In this document: positions 7,516 to 16,181 of the stretch, piece after piece | How the letters are laid out: every line of letters starts with the position of its first letter | Position numbering within the stretch: position 1 is the stretch's first letter | Origin: an uncultured Eubacteriales bacterium | Lineage (GTDB): Bacteria > Bacillota > Clostridia > Christensenellales > Aristaeellaceae | Direction: 5' to 3' | NCBI GenBank assembly: GCA_900550955.1 | Contig: URUF01000009.1 | Coordinates: forward strand, 1-62,485 | Length of the DNA: 62,485 bases | Notes under the pieces: model-generated | The model's database searches: none | Told to the model about the DNA's origin: nothing | What the model saw: only the letters and a program-made list of their open reading frames with translations | Made by a program: the position numbers and the translations under genes

Positions 7516-9186
7516 ATGGAGTATCCTACGAAAAAACACATGACCGGGGTGGAGGGGGCCCATCGCCGCGCGGTATACAAGGCAATGGGGTTTACCGACG
7601 AGGATCTTTCCCGCCCGCTGATCGCCGTGGTGAACAGCTGGGGCGAGGTGTGCCCGGGACACTTTGGGCTGAATATGCTCACGGCCAAGGTGAAGGAGGG
7701 CGTGTGGCAGAGCGGGGCGACGCCGGTTGAGTTTGGCGTGATTTCGCAGTGCGGCACGCTTACGCTGGGGCTGGATGGCATTCGCTACGACCTGTCCACC
7801 CGGGAAGTGATGAGCTTTGAGATTGAAACCATCGTTAACAGCCAAATGTTTGACGGCATCGTCTTTATGACCGCGTGCGACAAGGTGGTGCCCGGCATGC
7901 TGATCGCCGCCGCGCGGCTCAACCTGCCGTCCATCGTGGTGTGCGCGGGCGTGATGGGCGCGGGCGAGCTGGACGGCCAGGCGTTCTCCCTTTCTGATTT
8001 GGATGAGCAGGTGATGGGCAGCTATCCTGTGGGAAAGGCGTCGGCGGAAAAAATTCGCCGCATGGAGGAGCAGGCCTGCCCCACGTGGGGCGCATGCCCG
8101 CTGATGGGCACGGCCAACACCATGCAATGCCTGGCCGAGGCCGTGGGCCTGTGCCTGCCCGGCACATCCACCATGCTGGCCACCTCCAGCGAGATCCTGC
8201 GCGCGGCCAAGCATGCGGGCAATCAAATCGTGGAGCTGGTTCAAAAGGGGATCAGGGCGCGCGATGTGATGAGCCGCGAGGCTATGGATAACATGATTAT
8301 GATGATGATGGCGCTGGGCGGCTCCACCAACTCGGTGGTGCACATCCTGTCGCTGGCGCAGGAGCTGGGGTACGACGATACGGTCACGCTGGATTTCATC
8401 AGCGAGGTCAGCCGCCGCACGCCGTGCCTGGTAAACGTGAAGCCCAACGGCCCCTATCATCAAACCGATTTTGAAAAGTGCGGCGGTATGCCCGTGGTAA
8501 TGCAGGAGCTGCGCAAGCAGCTGCATACCGGCGCGCTAACCGTTACAGGCGCTACGCTTGGGGAAAACCTGGATGCCGAGGAGCCGCATGAAATTGACCG
8601 CAACGTGATTTACAGCGCGCAAAAGCCCATCTCGACGGACGGCGGCATCGCGGTGCTGTATGGGAACCTGGCGCCCGGAGGCGCGATTTTGCGGCAGTCC
8701 GCGCGCTACCGTGAAAACCTTGCCCACACCGGCCCCGCCAAGGTGTTTGACTGCCAGGAGGACGCGCTCGAGGCGCTCAAGCAGGGGAAAATTTGCCACG
8801 GCGATGTGATGGTGGTGCGCTTTGAGGGCCCCAAGGGCGGCCCCGGCATGCCGGATATCTATGCGGTGCAGGCCTCCGTGTGCGGCATGGGGCTGGATAA
8901 GGATGTGGCGGTCATTACCGACGCGCGCTTCTCCGGCTTCGCGCGCGGCTTTGGGGTATGTCAAATGACGCCCGAGGCGGCAGGCGGCGGCCCCCTGGCC
9001 TATCTGCGCGACGGGGACATGATTGAGATAGACGTTGCCGGCCGGAAAATCAACGCGCTGGACGCCGCCATTTTCACAACCCGGCAGCCTGCCCCCAACC
9101 CCAAGGATCATAAGGAATATAAGGGCGTGCTCAACCTGTACAAAAAGTACGGCGGCCCGGCCAACAAGGGCGCGCGCCTGGGCTGA
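7516..9186 (+). CDS. IlvD/Edd-family dehydratase, probably acting on a sugar acid
   Basis: Encodes 556 residues starting MEYPTKKHMTG behind AAGGAGCG. The family removes water from 2,3-dihydroxy acids using an Fe-S cluster. Cluster-side blocks are present: MTACDKVVPGML, then CPTWGACPLMGTANTMQC, and the C-terminal FEGPKGGPGMPD and VITDARFSGFARGF. The length matches dihydroxyacid and aldonate dehydratases (about 550-600). No other branched-chain amino-acid gene is nearby, and the operon couples it to a TRAP importer and dehydrogenases, so a catabolic aldonate or uronate-derived dehydratase is more likely than biosynthetic IlvD. No keto-deoxy-acid aldolase follows, which leaves the next step open. 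Confidence 0.88.
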   Translation: MEYPTKKHMTGVEGAHRRAVYKAMGFTDEDLSRPLIAVVNSWGEVCPGHFGLNMLTAKVKEGVWQSGATPVEFGVISQCGTLTLGLDGIRYDLSTREVMSFEIETIVNSQMFDGIVFMTACDKVVPGMLIAAARLNLPSIVVCAGVMGAGELDGQAFSLSDLDEQVMGSYPVGKASAEKIRRMEEQACPTWGACPLMGTANTMQCLAEAVGLCLPGTSTMLATSSEILRAAKHAGNQIVELVQKGIRARDVMSREAMDNMIMMMMALGGSTNSVVHILSLAQELGYDDTVTLDFISEVSRRTPCLVNVKPNGPYHQTDFEKCGGMPVVMQELRKQLHTGALTVTGATLGENLDAEEPHEIDRNVIYSAQKPISTDGGIAVLYGNLAPGGAILRQSARYRENLAHTGPAKVFDCQEDALEALKQGKICHGDVMVVRFEGPKGGPGMPDIYAVQASVCGMGLDKDVAVITDARFSGFARGFGVCQMTPEAAGGGPLAYLRDGDMIEIDVAGRKINALDAAIFTTRQPAPNPKDHKEYKGVLNLYKKYGGPANKGARLG

Positions 9187-9201
9187 CAAGGAGATGCGCA
9201 T

Positions 9202-9408
9202 ATGAAGAAAAAAGCCGAAACCATTGCGGAATGGGTATTGCTGATACTGATGGTTGGCACGATAATGGGCATGGGCGCCGCGCGCATGCATCAGCTTTAT
9301 CTGAATGGATTCTTGGTTGCGGGCTACGCGGCGCTCGCCGTAGTCATGTTCCTATACCGCCTGGCGTACTGCCGCTGGTTTGCCAAGGAGCAGGGTGGGG
9401 AGGGGTGA
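9202..9408 (+). CDS. Small two-helix membrane protein
   Basis: Encodes 68 residues with two predicted membrane helices (about 10-28 and 34-52) and charged ends. GGAG lies at good spacing before the ATG and the gene starts 15 bases after the dehydratase, so it appears to be the last cistron of the operon. No family is recognised. It might be an accessory subunit of the TRAP permease, but only position supports that. Confidence 0.6.
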   Translation: MKKKAETIAEWVLLILMVGTIMGMGAARMHQLYLNGFLVAGYAALAVVMFLYRLAYCRWFAKEQGGEG

Positions 9409-9436
9409 CGCGCGCCTGTAAGACGGCGGGAAAGGC

Positions 9437-9465
9437 TTGCGTACATATTCCAGATTTGTTATAAT
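9437..9465 (+). promoter_or_regulatory. Promoter of the GntR regulator gene
   Basis: TTGCGT, 17-base spacer, TATAAT. No ATATCAA heptads are present here, so the regulator gene does not appear to carry the operator found at the three catabolic promoters. Confidence 0.65.
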
Positions 9466-9497
9466 TGAGGTAACGTTGGCAGGTAGGGGGCAACACG

Positions 9498-10163
9498 ATG
9501 GAGGTTAACATCCAAAAGAAAACGCTTGCGCAGCAGGTTACGGAAACCTTGCGGGCGGAGATCCTTCAAAACATATTGCCCTCCGGCAGCCATATCACCA
9601 TCCAGAGCATTGCGCAGCGTTACAACACCTCGCCTTTGCCGGTGCGTGAAGCGTTTAACACGCTGGCGGGGGAAAACCTATTGGAGCTGATTCCCTATAA
9701 GGGCGCGGTAATCCGCTCCATCGACAGGCTGTTTTTTGAAAATATTTACGATATTATGACTGCGCTGGAAGTATTGAGTATCGAAAGCTGCATTCAAAAC
9801 TGGTCGCCGGAGCTGCGTGAAAGCCTGATGGCTACCAATGAGCGCATTCGCTCGCTAAAGACGGATAAGCAGGTGCGCGCAAACTATGCCGCGTTGAATA
9901 CCGAGTTTCATCACCAAATTGAGCAGTTCTACAACAATAGCGAGGCCGAGGGGCTGCTTTCGCAATACCGCAGGCTGGTGGAGCTGGTGGTAGGCAACCG
10001 CTCGCGCAGCCTGGAGCGGGCGCGCGAGGCGGCGGACGAGCATCAGCGGCTGATTGACGCGCTGGAGCGCGGTTCGGTGAGCGAGGCGCGCACAGCCTTT
10101 CTGGAGCACGGCTATCGCTCGCGCGACGTATCGGTGGATGCGATTTTTGGCGAGGCAAAGTAA
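9498..10163 (+). CDS. GntR family regulator, FCD (FadR) subfamily
   Basis: Encodes 221 residues. Residues 8-75 are a winged helix (LRAEILQNILPSGSHI, then RYNTSPLPVREAFNTL). Residues 80-210 are an all-helical FCD effector domain with the expected histidines (EFHHQIEQF, DEHQRLIDAL). FCD regulators usually sense small carboxylates or sugar acids, matching the flanking genes. It stands between the TAXI-TRAP operon and the flavoprotein operon and is the best candidate to act at the heptad operators near 1211, 10232 and 13485; that link is an inference. It has its own promoter and a strong terminator. Confidence 0.9.
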   Translation: MEVNIQKKTLAQQVTETLRAEILQNILPSGSHITIQSIAQRYNTSPLPVREAFNTLAGENLLELIPYKGAVIRSIDRLFFENIYDIMTALEVLSIESCIQNWSPELRESLMATNERIRSLKTDKQVRANYAALNTEFHHQIEQFYNNSEAEGLLSQYRRLVELVVGNRSRSLERAREAADEHQRLIDALERGSVSEARTAFLEHGYRSRDVSVDAIFGEAK

Positions 10164-10180
10164 ACAGACGCAACTAAAAA

Positions 10181-10214
10181 ACGGGAGGCATGGAAAATGC
10201 CCCCGTCTTTTTTT
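10181..10214 (+). terminator. Terminator after the GntR gene
   Basis: ACGGGaGGCAT pairs with ATGCCcCCGT and is followed by seven or more T residues. Confidence 0.88.
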
Positions 10215-10223
10215 CTATCCTTC

Positions 10224-10252
10224 TTGACAATATATTTGATATGTGATATTTT
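10224..10252 (+). promoter_or_regulatory. Promoter P2 of the flavoprotein operon
   Basis: TTGACA, 17-base spacer, TATTTT. The spacer and -10 box are covered by heptad operator copy 2, so a bound protein should block RNA polymerase. Confidence 0.75.
10232..10249. promoter_or_regulatory. Heptad operator, copy 2 (inverted)
   Basis: ATATTTGATATGTGATAT; on the minus strand this is ATATCAC-ATATCAA-ATAT, with the same seven-base phase as copies 1 and 3. It overlaps the P2 spacer and -10 box. Confidence 0.65.
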
Positions 10253-10300
10253 ATCATAAAGTGAAACGGAGCGTTCCGTAATGAAAACGGAGGTGAGCAT

Positions 10301-12259
10301 ATGGGGAAGAAACCGGCCTTCCATGCCGTTCAAACACTGGTTGTGGGCAGCGGCGCGGCGGGGCTGAACGCGGCGGTTGCGCTGAAAAAGCGCGGCGTAA
10401 CGAACGTTGCGGTGTTAACCGAGGGCATGAAGATGGGAACCAGCCGCAACACTGGCTCGGACAAGCAAACGTACTATAAGCTTACAACGGCGGGCGAAAG
10501 GGAGGACAGCGTCCGCCGCATGGCGCGAACGCTAAGCGCTGGCGGCGCGATGGACGGCGATCTGGCCCTGGCCGAGGCCGCGGGCAGCCTAAGGGCCTTT
10601 TTCCATTTGGTGGAGATTGGCGTGCCCTTTCCCGTGAGCGCTTATGGGGAATATGTGGGGTATAAGACCGATCATGACCCTTTGCAGCGCGGCACGTCCG
10701 CAGGCCCGTTAACCTCGCGCTACATGACGGAAATGCTTGAGAGAGAAGCCGCGGTGCTTGGGGTAACGGTATTTGACGGCTATCAGGTGATCGAGCTGCT
10801 TACCGAGGGCGGGCGCGTTCGCGGGCTGGTAGCGCTGATGGTGCGCGGCGAGGAGGCCGGACGGTACGCCGTTTTTTCGGCGGAGAACATCGTTTACGCC
10901 ACGGGCGGCGAAGCGGGCATGTATGAGGCGTCGGTTTATCCTGGCAGCCAAACGGGAGGAAGCGGCCCTGCCTTTCGGGCGGGCGCAATGGGAAAAAACC
11001 TGACGGAATCGCAGTATGGCATCGCCTCCATTCAATTCCGCTGGAACCTGTCCGGCACGTTTCAGCAGGTGCTGCCCCGTTATATGAGCACCGACCTGGA
11101 GGGCGGCGACGAACGCGAGTTCCTTGACGGCTACTTTGATACGCCGGAGCAGATGCTTCAGGCAATCTTCCTCAAGGGGTATCAGTGGCCGTTTGATCCG
11201 CGCAAGGCGGATAAGCACGGCTCCTCCCTCATTGACATCCTGGTCTATCAGGAAACGATGCTGCGCGGCCGCCGCGTATGGCTGGATTTCCGGCGCAATC
11301 CCGCCTGCATGCAGGGGCGCGGGCTTGCGCTGGTAACCGGGGAAGCGCGCGAATACCTGGAAAACTCCGGCGCAATGCAGCCTACGCCGGTTGAGCGGCT
11401 CCGGCATATGAACCCTGCGGCGATTGAGCTGTACCGCGAGCATGGAATCGAGCTGGAAAAGGAGCCGCTGGAAATTGCCGTATGCGCGCAGCACAACAAC
11501 GGCGGCCTGGCTGGCAACGCCTGGTGGGAGAGCAATCTGCGGCATCTGTTCCCGGTGGGCGAGGTAAACGGGTCGCACGGCGTATACCGCCCCGGAGGAA
11601 GCGCGCTTAACGCGGGGCAGGTGGGAAGCGCCCGGGCGGCGGAATACATCGCGCATTGCTATGGCGGCGACCCGCTTGAACGCGAGGCGCTTATGGTCCG
11701 GTGCGGGGCGCAGGTGGAGGCGGCGATCCGCCTGGGGCAGGAGGCGCTTTCAAGGCAGGGCGATCCACTTGACCTTGCGCAGGAGCGCAAGGCGCTTGGA
11801 CGGCGCATGTCCCTCTACGGCGCGCATATCCGTTCGGCCGAAGGCGTGCGCCGCGCGCTTGGGGAGCTGGAGGAGCAGGAAAGGCGGCTGCTGAACGGAC
11901 GCGTGCCGTCAGAGCGCGCGCTGCCCGCATGGTACCGGCTGCGCGATTTGATGCTGAGCCAGCGCATGTATCTAAGCGCGATTCTGGATTATATTACGCG
12001 CGGCGGCGGAAGCCGCGGCTCCTACCTCATTAGCGACGGCGCGGGAGAGCTGCCGCTTGAGGGGCTGGACGAGCGCTTCCGATACACGCTGGATGGCGAG
12101 GCGCACAGCGGCGTGATTCAGGAGGCTATATGGAAGGACGGCGCCTGCCAATGCGCGTGGCGGCCCGTGCGGCCCATTCCAGAGGGCGATTTGTGGTTTG
12201 AGAATGTTTGGCGCGATTGGCGCGAAAACAAAATTTATGGAGGCGAGAGGAATGAATAA
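10301..12259 (+). CDS. FAD flavoprotein, fumarate-reductase/succinate-dehydrogenase-like
   Basis: Encodes 652 residues. An N-terminal dinucleotide fold (TLVVGSGAAGLNAAVALKKR, residues 10-30) and a second FAD contact near residue 200 (NIVYATGGEAGMYE) place it with SdhA/FrdA/NadB-type proteins. Near residues 395-440 it has AQHNNGG, then LFPVGEVNGSHGVYRPGGSA, the usual C-terminal FAD-binding block. It should dehydrogenate or reduce a carboxylic acid such as a succinate/fumarate analogue. No iron-sulphur or cytochrome partner gene is adjacent, and no signal peptide is seen, so a soluble cytoplasmic enzyme is likely. First gene of the P2 operon. Confidence 0.82.
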   Translation: MGKKPAFHAVQTLVVGSGAAGLNAAVALKKRGVTNVAVLTEGMKMGTSRNTGSDKQTYYKLTTAGEREDSVRRMARTLSAGGAMDGDLALAEAAGSLRAFFHLVEIGVPFPVSAYGEYVGYKTDHDPLQRGTSAGPLTSRYMTEMLEREAAVLGVTVFDGYQVIELLTEGGRVRGLVALMVRGEEAGRYAVFSAENIVYATGGEAGMYEASVYPGSQTGGSGPAFRAGAMGKNLTESQYGIASIQFRWNLSGTFQQVLPRYMSTDLEGGDEREFLDGYFDTPEQMLQAIFLKGYQWPFDPRKADKHGSSLIDILVYQETMLRGRRVWLDFRRNPACMQGRGLALVTGEAREYLENSGAMQPTPVERLRHMNPAAIELYREHGIELEKEPLEIAVCAQHNNGGLAGNAWWESNLRHLFPVGEVNGSHGVYRPGGSALNAGQVGSARAAEYIAHCYGGDPLEREALMVRCGAQVEAAIRLGQEALSRQGDPLDLAQERKALGRRMSLYGAHIRSAEGVRRALGELEEQERRLLNGRVPSERALPAWYRLRDLMLSQRMYLSAILDYITRGGGSRGSYLISDGAGELPLEGLDERFRYTLDGEAHSGVIQEAIWKDGACQCAWRPVRPIPEGDLWFENVWRDWRENKIYGGERNE

Positions 12260-12629
12260 GATTCGGATTATGGATTTGGAGGGCGTTGAATTTCCCGCAG
12301 GGCGCAGAACGCGTGTGCTCCTGGGAGAAAACGGCGCGATCAACGGCGACCACTTCTGCCAGGGGTATGTGGTGATCTATCCGGGCGGGTCGATTCCCGA
12401 GCATGATCACATTACGGTGGAAAGCTACACGGTTCTCAAGGGCCAGGGCGTGGTAACCGTGGACGGGGAAACGCAGCCCATTGGCGAGGGCGAGATGGTG
12501 TACATAGAATCCGGCAAAAAGCACGGCCTTCGCAATACCGGCGAGGGCGATATGCACCTGATGTTTGTATATGCGCCCAAGATGATTGTGGAGCATTGGG
12601 CGCAGGAGCAGAGCGGGGAACTGAAATAG
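12252..12629 (+). CDS. Single-domain cupin protein
   Basis: Encodes 125 residues. The cupin core is visible: PGGSIPEHDHITVESYTVLKG (metal ligands His, His, Glu) and later MVYIESGKKHGLRNTG with the final His. Its ATG overlaps the flavoprotein stop by eight bases and uses a GGAGG site inside that gene, so translation is coupled. Small cupins in catabolic operons are often isomerases, lyases or sensors of sugar acids; the reaction here is not identifiable. Confidence 0.82.
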   Translation: MNKIRIMDLEGVEFPAGRRTRVLLGENGAINGDHFCQGYVVIYPGGSIPEHDHITVESYTVLKGQGVVTVDGETQPIGEGEMVYIESGKKHGLRNTGEGDMHLMFVYAPKMIVEHWAQEQSGELK

Positions 12630-12657
12630 GCCGTACAGGCGGAAAGGAAGCATAACC

Positions 12658-13425
12658 ATGAAAAAAACGGCGATTGTAACAGGGGGAAGCCGCGGCATAG
12701 GCTACGGCATCGCAAAGCAATTAGGCGAGGATGGCTACAACATTGCGATTTTGGACATAAACGACCCGCAGAAGTACCAGGAGAACCTTGACGCGCTTAC
12801 AAACGCAGGCGTGGATTGGTATTATCAGCAGGGCAGCATTACGAATAAGGAGGATCGGGAGCGTTTCGTGGCCGCCGTTGTGGAAAGATATGGCGATATC
12901 GACGTGCTTGTGAACAACGCGGGCGTCGCGCCCAAAATCCGCAACGACATTTTGGAAATGACGGAGGAAAGCTTCGATTACGTGGTGGGCACAAACACCA
13001 AGGGCACCATGTTCATGACGCAGCTGGTGGCCAGGCAGATGCTTACGCAGGAGGTGAAAGGCCGCCGCCGCGGCGTGATCGTCAACATTTCCTCCAGCTC
13101 TGTGGCGGTTTCCTCGGTGAGCCGCGGCGAGTACTGCATATCCAAGGCGGGCGTGGCGATGATTACCATGCTCTTTGCCGACCGCCTGGCTGCGCATGAT
13201 ATCCAGGTTTATGAAATCCGGCCCGGTGTGATTGAAACGGATATGACCAGCGTGGTTCACAAAAAGTATTCGGATCTTATCGAGCAGGGCGTGTTCCCGA
13301 TTGCACGCTGGGGCCAGCCGGAGGACATCGCGGGCGCGGTCAGCGCGTTTTGCAGCGACAAGTTCCTTTACTCCACCGGCAATTATATTGACCTTGACGG
13401 AGGCTTCCACATCCGCAAGCTGTAA
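12658..13425 (+). CDS. Short-chain dehydrogenase/reductase (SDR)
   Basis: Encodes 255 residues, standard for classical SDRs. The motifs are TGGSRGIG (cofactor loop), NNAG, a catalytic Ser in ISSSSVAVSS, and YCISK (Tyr-x3-Lys). DINDPQ after the second strand ends in Asp, favouring NAD over NADP. The family oxidises hydroxyl groups of sugar acids, ketoacids or acyl groups. Third gene of the P2 operon, 28 bases after the cupin. Probably interconverts a hydroxy and a keto acid in the same route as the dehydratase. Confidence 0.9.
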   Translation: MKKTAIVTGGSRGIGYGIAKQLGEDGYNIAILDINDPQKYQENLDALTNAGVDWYYQQGSITNKEDRERFVAAVVERYGDIDVLVNNAGVAPKIRNDILEMTEESFDYVVGTNTKGTMFMTQLVARQMLTQEVKGRRRGVIVNISSSSVAVSSVSRGEYCISKAGVAMITMLFADRLAAHDIQVYEIRPGVIETDMTSVVHKKYSDLIEQGVFPIARWGQPEDIAGAVSAFCSDKFLYSTGNYIDLDGGFHIRKL

Positions 13426-13484
13426 GCAAGGCAAAGCGGGGGAGGAAACGCTTGCCGAAGAAGGCCGGCATATGATTTAATTAA

Positions 13485-13509
13485 ATATAAAATATTAAAT
13501 ATCAAATAT
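13485..13509. promoter_or_regulatory. Heptad operator, copy 3
   Basis: Three in-phase units, ATATAAA, ATATTAA and ATATCAA, closed by ATAT. It ends one base before the -35 box of P3. Confidence 0.65.
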
Positions 13510-13510
13510 C

Positions 13511-13539
13511 TTGACATCGAATTGCCGAGCGTGTATAAT
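13511..13539 (+). promoter_or_regulatory. Consensus promoter P3 of the cupin-AEC-TTT operon
   Basis: Perfect TTGACA, 17-base spacer and TATAAT directly downstream of heptad operator copy 3. The leader of about 90 bases contains a small stem, AAGGC-gcttat-GCCTT. Confidence 0.85.
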
Positions 13540-13632
13540 AAGGCTAACGTAACCGGCCGGCTGGGCCAAAACAACAAATTGTACGATGGACGAAGGCGCT
13601 TATGCCTTGCTGGATGAAAGGAAGCAGAAAAA

Positions 13633-13998
13633 ATGGAGAAAGACCGCACGGTGCAAAACACGGAGGAAATGGCGTTTACCAAGGTGTCTTGGGGGCAGAC
13701 CAAGGAGCTGGTGGGACGGTTTTGCGTTGCCCAGTCCGACAATGTGCTTTTGAAGATTACGGAGTATTTGCCCCATTTTGAGCATTCCACCCATGTGCAT
13801 CCCGAGCAGGAGGAAATCATTTTCGTGCTCAGCGGCAACGCGATAAGCGAAACCGCCACGGGCCGCATTGACCTGCACCCCGGCTATGTGGCCCATGTGC
13901 CGGCCGGCGTGGTGCACGCAACCTATAACCCGTATGACGAGCCGTGCCGCTGCGTGATTATCAAAAGCCCGGCGGACAAAGACCAGTTCAAGAACTAA
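13633..13998 (+). CDS. Cupin-domain protein
   Basis: Encodes 121 residues. Cupin motif 1 is HSTHVHPEQEEIIFVLSG (three metal ligands) and motif 2 is PGYVAHVPAGVVHATYN. It differs clearly from the cupin at 12252. First gene of the P3 operon, 39 bases before the AEC carrier. May be an isomerase, a lyase or an effector-sensing protein for the transported acid. The function is unassigned. Confidence 0.82.
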   Translation: MEKDRTVQNTEEMAFTKVSWGQTKELVGRFCVAQSDNVLLKITEYLPHFEHSTHVHPEQEEIIFVLSGNAISETATGRIDLHPGYVAHVPAGVVHATYNPYDEPCRCVIIKSPADKDQFKN

Positions 13999-14037
13999 GC
14001 AACGCCTATTTGGAAGCGAAGAAAGGGGAGCGCGCGA

Positions 14038-14967
14038 ATGGAAAACCTGCTGGCGGCGCTTCGCGCGGTCTATCCGCTTTTAACCATGCTGGCGCTGGGC
14101 ATGCTGGTGCGGCGGTTGAAGCTGGTTACGGATAACGGCTTAAGGGAAATGAACGGCTTGATCTACAAGCTGTTCTTTCCAATGATGATGTTCGCCAACG
14201 TGCTGGATAGCGACTTTAGCGCTGGCGCTGACTGGCGGCTGGTCGCCACGGCGGTTGTGCTGATCGTAACGGTTTTTGTTGCGCTGATGCTGCTTGTCCC
14301 GCGCTTTGAAAAGCAAAACGCGCGGCGCGGCGTGCTGGTGCAGGGAATCTTCCGCAGCAACTTCCTGGTGTTTGGCGTTTCCATCATCACCTCGCTATAT
14401 GGCGCTGATAGGCTTGGGCCTGCGGTGCTTCTGGCGGCTGTGACCATCCCGCTGATGAACGGCTTATCCGTGGTTGCGCTGGAGGTCTTTCGGGGCGAAA
14501 GGCCGGATGCAAAGCACATTGTGCTAAGCGTGCTGAAAAATCCCATCATTCTGGGCACGCTGGCCGCTTTCCTCTGCCGGGCTGCGCATATAGACCCGCT
14601 GCCCGAGGCCACGCGCAGCATCGCCAAGGTGGGAACGCCCTTTGCGCTGGTTGTGATTGGAGCGTCGTTCAAAATCGGCAACGTGCGCATCTATCGCAAG
14701 CCGCTGCTTTGGGGCGTAGCGGGCAAGCTGGTGATTCTTCCGGCGGTCGCGGTAAGCGTTTGCGCCGCCTTGGGCTTCCGCAGCGAGCTGCTGGTGGCGC
14801 TTATGGCGGTGTTTGGCGGGCCATGCGCCACCGCGTCCTGCGCAATGGCGCAGCAGATGGGCGGCGACGGTGATTTGGCGGCCCTGCTGGTGGTATTTAC
14901 TTCGCTTTTGTGCGTTGTTACGTTTTTCCTATGGATTTATGCGCTTAAGGCGCTCGGCCTTGCCTAA
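14038..14967 (+). CDS. AEC-family (auxin efflux carrier) transporter
   Basis: Encodes 309 residues with about ten predicted membrane helices. The family pattern is seen in the N-terminal half-repeat (MNGLIYKLFFPMMMFANVL) and the C-terminal half (ALMAVFGGPCATASCAMAQQMGGD). AEC carriers move small organic acids such as malate or malonate across the membrane. Placed between a cupin and a TctCBA system, it could export a product or exchange substrate and product. GGGGAGC precedes the ATG. Confidence 0.88.
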   Translation: MENLLAALRAVYPLLTMLALGMLVRRLKLVTDNGLREMNGLIYKLFFPMMMFANVLDSDFSAGADWRLVATAVVLIVTVFVALMLLVPRFEKQNARRGVLVQGIFRSNFLVFGVSIITSLYGADRLGPAVLLAAVTIPLMNGLSVVALEVFRGERPDAKHIVLSVLKNPIILGTLAAFLCRAAHIDPLPEATRSIAKVGTPFALVVIGASFKIGNVRIYRKPLLWGVAGKLVILPAVAVSVCAALGFRSELLVALMAVFGGPCATASCAMAQQMGGDGDLAALLVVFTSLLCVVTFFLWIYALKALGLA

Positions 14968-15053
14968 GCGCCGCGTGCAAAGGGTTTGGAAAGGGAGCGC
15001 GCTCTCTTCCGAAAATAAAAATGGAATCAAGAAAAAAAGGAGGCAAACCGAAA

Positions 15054-16082
15054 ATGAAAAAAGTATGGGCACTCATGTTGGCCGCGATGCTGGCCTGCTT
15101 ATTTACCTTCTCCGCCGTTGCGGAGGAGGAGTGGACGCCGCAGGGCACGATTCGCATTATTTTGGGCTTTAGCGCGGGCGGAGGAATTGACGTAATGTGC
15201 CGCACTGCCGCGCCCGCCCTGGGCGAATACCTGGGCTGCGACGTGATTGTGGAAAACATGCCCGGAGCAAGCTCCGGCATTGCCACGGACTATGTGCTTG
15301 GCGAGGAAGCCAACGGCATGACCATTCTGGGCACAAGCTCATCCATGTGCGCGTTTTCGACCACTGAAAACAGCGACAACTCCTATTTGCAGCTTGATAT
15401 GCTGGCCATGCCCTTTGTGGTGCGCAACACCGGCGTTGTGGTGAACGCCAAGCTGGGAATCAACACCATGGAGGAGTTCATCGACTACGTTACCACGCAC
15501 AATACCACCGCTTCCACCGCCGGCGTGGGCAGCATGTGGCATATTCCCGCCGCCGAGCTGGCCGCCGACCTGGGCTGCTCCGACAAGGTGACCTTTGTGC
15601 CCTATGACAGCGGGCAAAAGACCGCTCTGGCCGTGGCGCAGGGCGAGGTTGATTGGAGCGCTATCGACGCGATCAACGCGGGCGAGTACATGCGCCAGGG
15701 CCTGTGCAAAATGCTGTGCGTATTCAGCACCGAGGCGTATGACGATCCCGAATTTGGCCATATGCCTGCCGTTATTGACTATGTGCCGCAGATGGGCGAG
15801 CTTGCCGACGTTATCGGCGGGTGGCGCGGCTTTGCGGTTTCCAACCAAACGCCGGAGAACATTAAGGCCAAGCTGACCGAGGCGTTTGAGTATGTGGTTG
15901 GTACCGAAGAGTTTACGACGCTGCTGATGAACAATAACATGAACCTTGAGGATGTGGCCTACGGCGAGGATGCGCAGCGCATTTTTGAAATGTCCAGCCG
16001 CATCAGCTCCTATCTGCTGTACGATCTGGGCGACGGCACGCGAGATCCCGCCGAGGTAGGCGTGCTTCGCTGGGGCGAGTAA
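15054..16082 (+). CDS. Tripartite tricarboxylate transporter receptor (TctC family)
   Basis: Encodes 342 residues. The start is the ATG after AAGGAGGC; an upstream in-frame ATG (15021) has no site. The signal peptide (residues 1-23, ending VAEEE) is followed by the TctC opening IRIILGFSAGGGIDVMCR, then VIVENMPGASSGIATDYV. TctC proteins bind citrate, tricarboxylates, aromatic acids or similar ligands in the extracytoplasmic space. The usual PGG near residue 50 is seen only as AGGG. Together with TctB and TctA downstream it forms a complete importer, the second carboxylate importer in this regulon. Confidence 0.9.
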   Translation: MKKVWALMLAAMLACLFTFSAVAEEEWTPQGTIRIILGFSAGGGIDVMCRTAAPALGEYLGCDVIVENMPGASSGIATDYVLGEEANGMTILGTSSSMCAFSTTENSDNSYLQLDMLAMPFVVRNTGVVVNAKLGINTMEEFIDYVTTHNTTASTAGVGSMWHIPAAELAADLGCSDKVTFVPYDSGQKTALAVAQGEVDWSAIDAINAGEYMRQGLCKMLCVFSTEAYDDPEFGHMPAVIDYVPQMGELADVIGGWRGFAVSNQTPENIKAKLTEAFEYVVGTEEFTTLLMNNNMNLEDVAYGEDAQRIFEMSSRISSYLLYDLGDGTRDPAEVGVLRWGE

Positions 16083-16118
16083 GCGCCCGCCGGCACTTCG
16101 ATTTCTTCCTCTTAACAA

Positions 16119-16147
16119 TGCGGAAGGCCGCGTGCGGCCTTCCGCAA
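16119..16147 (+). other. Strong hairpin between tctC and tctB
   Basis: GCGGAAGGCCGC and its complement form a stem of about 12 bp with a tiny loop and no T-run. This is a likely mRNA-stabilising or read-through-limiting element after the receptor gene, as also seen after the receptor genes at 2374 and 47952. Confidence 0.6.
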
Positions 16148-16181
16148 CCTTTACCGGTTTGATCAAGAAAGGGGGAGGCGT

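Noticed and set aside
7516..9186. Naming the dehydratase gene ilvD
   Set aside because: No other isoleucine-valine gene is present and the operon is catabolic, so a biosynthetic name would mislead.
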